In this document: positions 62,277-64,000 of the stretch, piece after piece | Position numbering within the stretch: the stretch's first letter is position 1 | How the letters are laid out: each line of letters starts with the position of its first letter | Assembly (NCBI GenBank): GCA_031216915.1 | Contig: CM062290.1 | Coordinates: 256,849,597-256,913,596, forward strand | Length of the DNA: 64,000 bases | Direction of reading: 5' to 3' | Source of the DNA: Pictodentalium vernedei | Taxonomy: Eukaryota; Mollusca; Scaphopoda; Dentaliida; Dentaliidae | Notes under the pieces: generated by a model | Told to the model about the DNA's origin: nothing | The model's input: the letters and a program-made list of their open reading frames with translations, nothing else | Databases searched by the model: none | Made by a program: the position numbers and the translations under genes

Positions 62277-64000
62277 ACATCTAATGGCCGGTTCGAGTGG
62301 TGGTTGTGTTATTTCAAATAATGTTGACAAATAATACAGTCCTTATTTGTTACACCAACCGGTCACTAGTTGATGAGTTGAAAATAAGCTTAATAAGTCA
62401 CTGACTTCTGTAGAAAGGTGACTTGCAGAAGGGAAGTGTACAAAAAATAACAATCGATATTAGCATTGGTGTTGGTATCTTTTCGACACCGAATACTGTA
62501 CCAATACCGAAGTAAATCATCGAAAAGATACCGATACCAAACTTAAAGTTTCAATACCACCAAGCTTTATGATTTAACTGTCTCGTTCATTCGACTTTCA
62601 AATACATTCGCACCGAGAAAGTACATTCAGTGAATGTTATTGGATGCTAGGGGTGCTTCACATTGAGCCAATGCGTTTAGTTTCAATATCAAGATTCTTC
62701 ACACAAAAGCATGTCACAAAGACTGACTCACAAGTATCGCGTTAGCAGTGGTGTGTTCAATACACTGACACATAAGAAAACCATACAAGTGCCTTTTGCT
62801 GCGGCATTGACCATGGGGAACAAGTTAATTTTACGCTTTTTAAAACCGGTGTAATGGGTTTTATTATGTAGACATCTCACCTATTCTGATACAGAGATAT
62901 ATATAGTTGACGCAACACAATAGGTTTCATTGATTTTTTTTATATACATCCGAACATTTCACGTTGAGAATTAACCTATTGTAACGGAATAACAATTACA
63001 ATAGTAAGATTAAGACAACGCAGATCTGTAACCACCTCGATAGAGCTGGGAAGTTTTGATTTTTCATATTCGGTTTCGATTCTGTTTCAGGGAGAAAACT
63101 CGGTTTTGGTTCGGTTTTTTTTTTCTTTGTGTTAAGAACAGATAATAAATAATACTTCAGGCTCTTTGACTTGAATAAAATCCTCAATAGTTTTTACGAC
63201 GCCACTCCTGACTGTACTGGGTTCAGTCTAACTCTCCTTCGACCATTGTTGGAGGTTCTAGGGGATCAGTTCCTAAGCCTATTCAGTCAGAGAAGAGAAA
63301 AACACCATAAATCAGGGTAACAAATGAACCAAGTTCATCTAATCTATGTTGTGATCACGTTGTCACATTTTCCCTTACTGACTCGTCCGCAGGATGTGTC
63401 AACAAGGGAGCAAATGTGACAATCAGAAACACACGTATTCGAGCCTTTGTCGGATAGACTCGGTGACGTAAGAGTCCATGGTGGTCGCTAGTCCAGTTCC
63501 CTCCAAGTAAGGTAGTTTGATCAGTTTATGCACGAACAAATTAAAACCATTTGGCGGAATTTTTACTGAGTCTTACGGTTCGGTTTTCCGGTTTGCTGCA
63601 AAAACCAGAACGGAACAGAAAGACGCCCAGCCTTGCACGTTGACATGACATTTGTTTGAATGTATTTTTCAAGACTTTAAGGCAATAACAAGAAAAGATA
63701 CCTATACCTCTAATTTGGGACAGCAACATTTTTTAGAGGGCAAATTCAAAGATGACCGCCTACTTTTCGAAGAATAATAGATTTTTAACTCAACATCTTT
63801 TTAAATAATCTACTTTAATGAGATGTGGTATCATTCGTTGCAGAATTCACCAATCAATAGAGTTGTATATAATATGAAAAACACCCCGAAAATCTCAGAA
63901 AAGACTACATAGAGAGGTTAGTGTTTACCTATTTGCATCTCCTCAGTTTAAGGCAATGTGCCGGATTTTCGACCCCTGAAAGATTGATTTACCAAGTGAC
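62277..64000. other. Unassigned end of window
   Basis: Possible hAT-type end text at 63047-63110 (AGAGCTGGGAAGTTTTG and GGTTTCGATTC) and 63570-63640 (GGTTCGGTTTTCCGG, CGCCCAGCCTTGCA). No duplication confirms it. No gene was seen. Confidence 0.35.

Noticed and set aside
63047..63640. hAT-like element with GGTTTCGG-type ends
   Set aside because: Ends are only loosely similar and no 8-bp duplication was found, so it is left as a note in the unassigned end region.

Overview
The window reads as intergenic or heterochromatin-like DNA from an animal genome, most plausibly a marine invertebrate. The order cannot be fixed from the sequence. Evidence for this: several non-LTR retrotransposons of the CR1/L2/Jockey group, one carrying a 2A-like peptide; tRNA-headed SINEs; Tc1-type transposases; a hAT-type MITE with a clean 8-bp duplication; and a decayed gene of the animal zinc-finger/PIN-like/tesmin-CXC family. 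I could not recognise any ordinary host gene, functional tRNA, rRNA or intron-containing gene. Most short reading frames are chance.

Layout. 0-6 kb: palindromic MITEs and a decayed minus-strand LINE (2.67-5.87 kb) that is itself interrupted by a TTAA MITE, a 67-nt hairpin and a SINE/LINE filler. 6-18 kb: more TTAA-flanked hairpin elements, a non-autonomous element with (GGTC)n and 150-bp repeats, a LINE ORF1 fragment, four SINE copies, and a 1.7-kb fold-back structure whose arms themselves contain hairpins (11.56-13.22 kb). 18.5-24 kb: a CR1-like ORF1 (zinc-finger, coiled coil, GDSL-like esterase) next to two Tc1/mariner transposases and two convergent LINE fragments. 27-30.7 kb: the best preserved LINE, minus strand, with an 859-residue endonuclease-RT frame, a frameshifted C terminus and a (CATTT)n tail. 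31-33 kb: tandem and palindromic repeats. 33.5-38.3 kb: the large intronless decayed gene. 40-46 kb: TTAA elements, a second ORF1 fragment, and a tandem array of two interleaved MITE families. 46.5-51.5 kb: a plus-strand LINE with the 2A motif, broken by a TTAA MITE inside its RT. 52-64 kb: long palindromes, nested MITEs, a 5'-truncated LINE and a hAT MITE.

Two things stand out. First, about thirty hairpins lie in 64 kb. Many sit in elements flanked by TTAA with CCC...GGG ends (the piggyBac-type signature), in families unrelated in sequence but sharing one architecture: short terminal repeats plus a long, nearly perfect central palindrome. Second, the 33.5-38.3 kb gene combines paired Cys/His fingers, a long conserved core with D/E motifs, a FEN/XPG-like PIN nuclease module and a C-terminal CXC domain in one intronless frame. 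Part of its 3' flank recurs inverted at 26.5 kb, so I treat it as a candidate mobile element of an unassigned class. Both ideas are inference. The motifs, breaks and repeats are seen directly.
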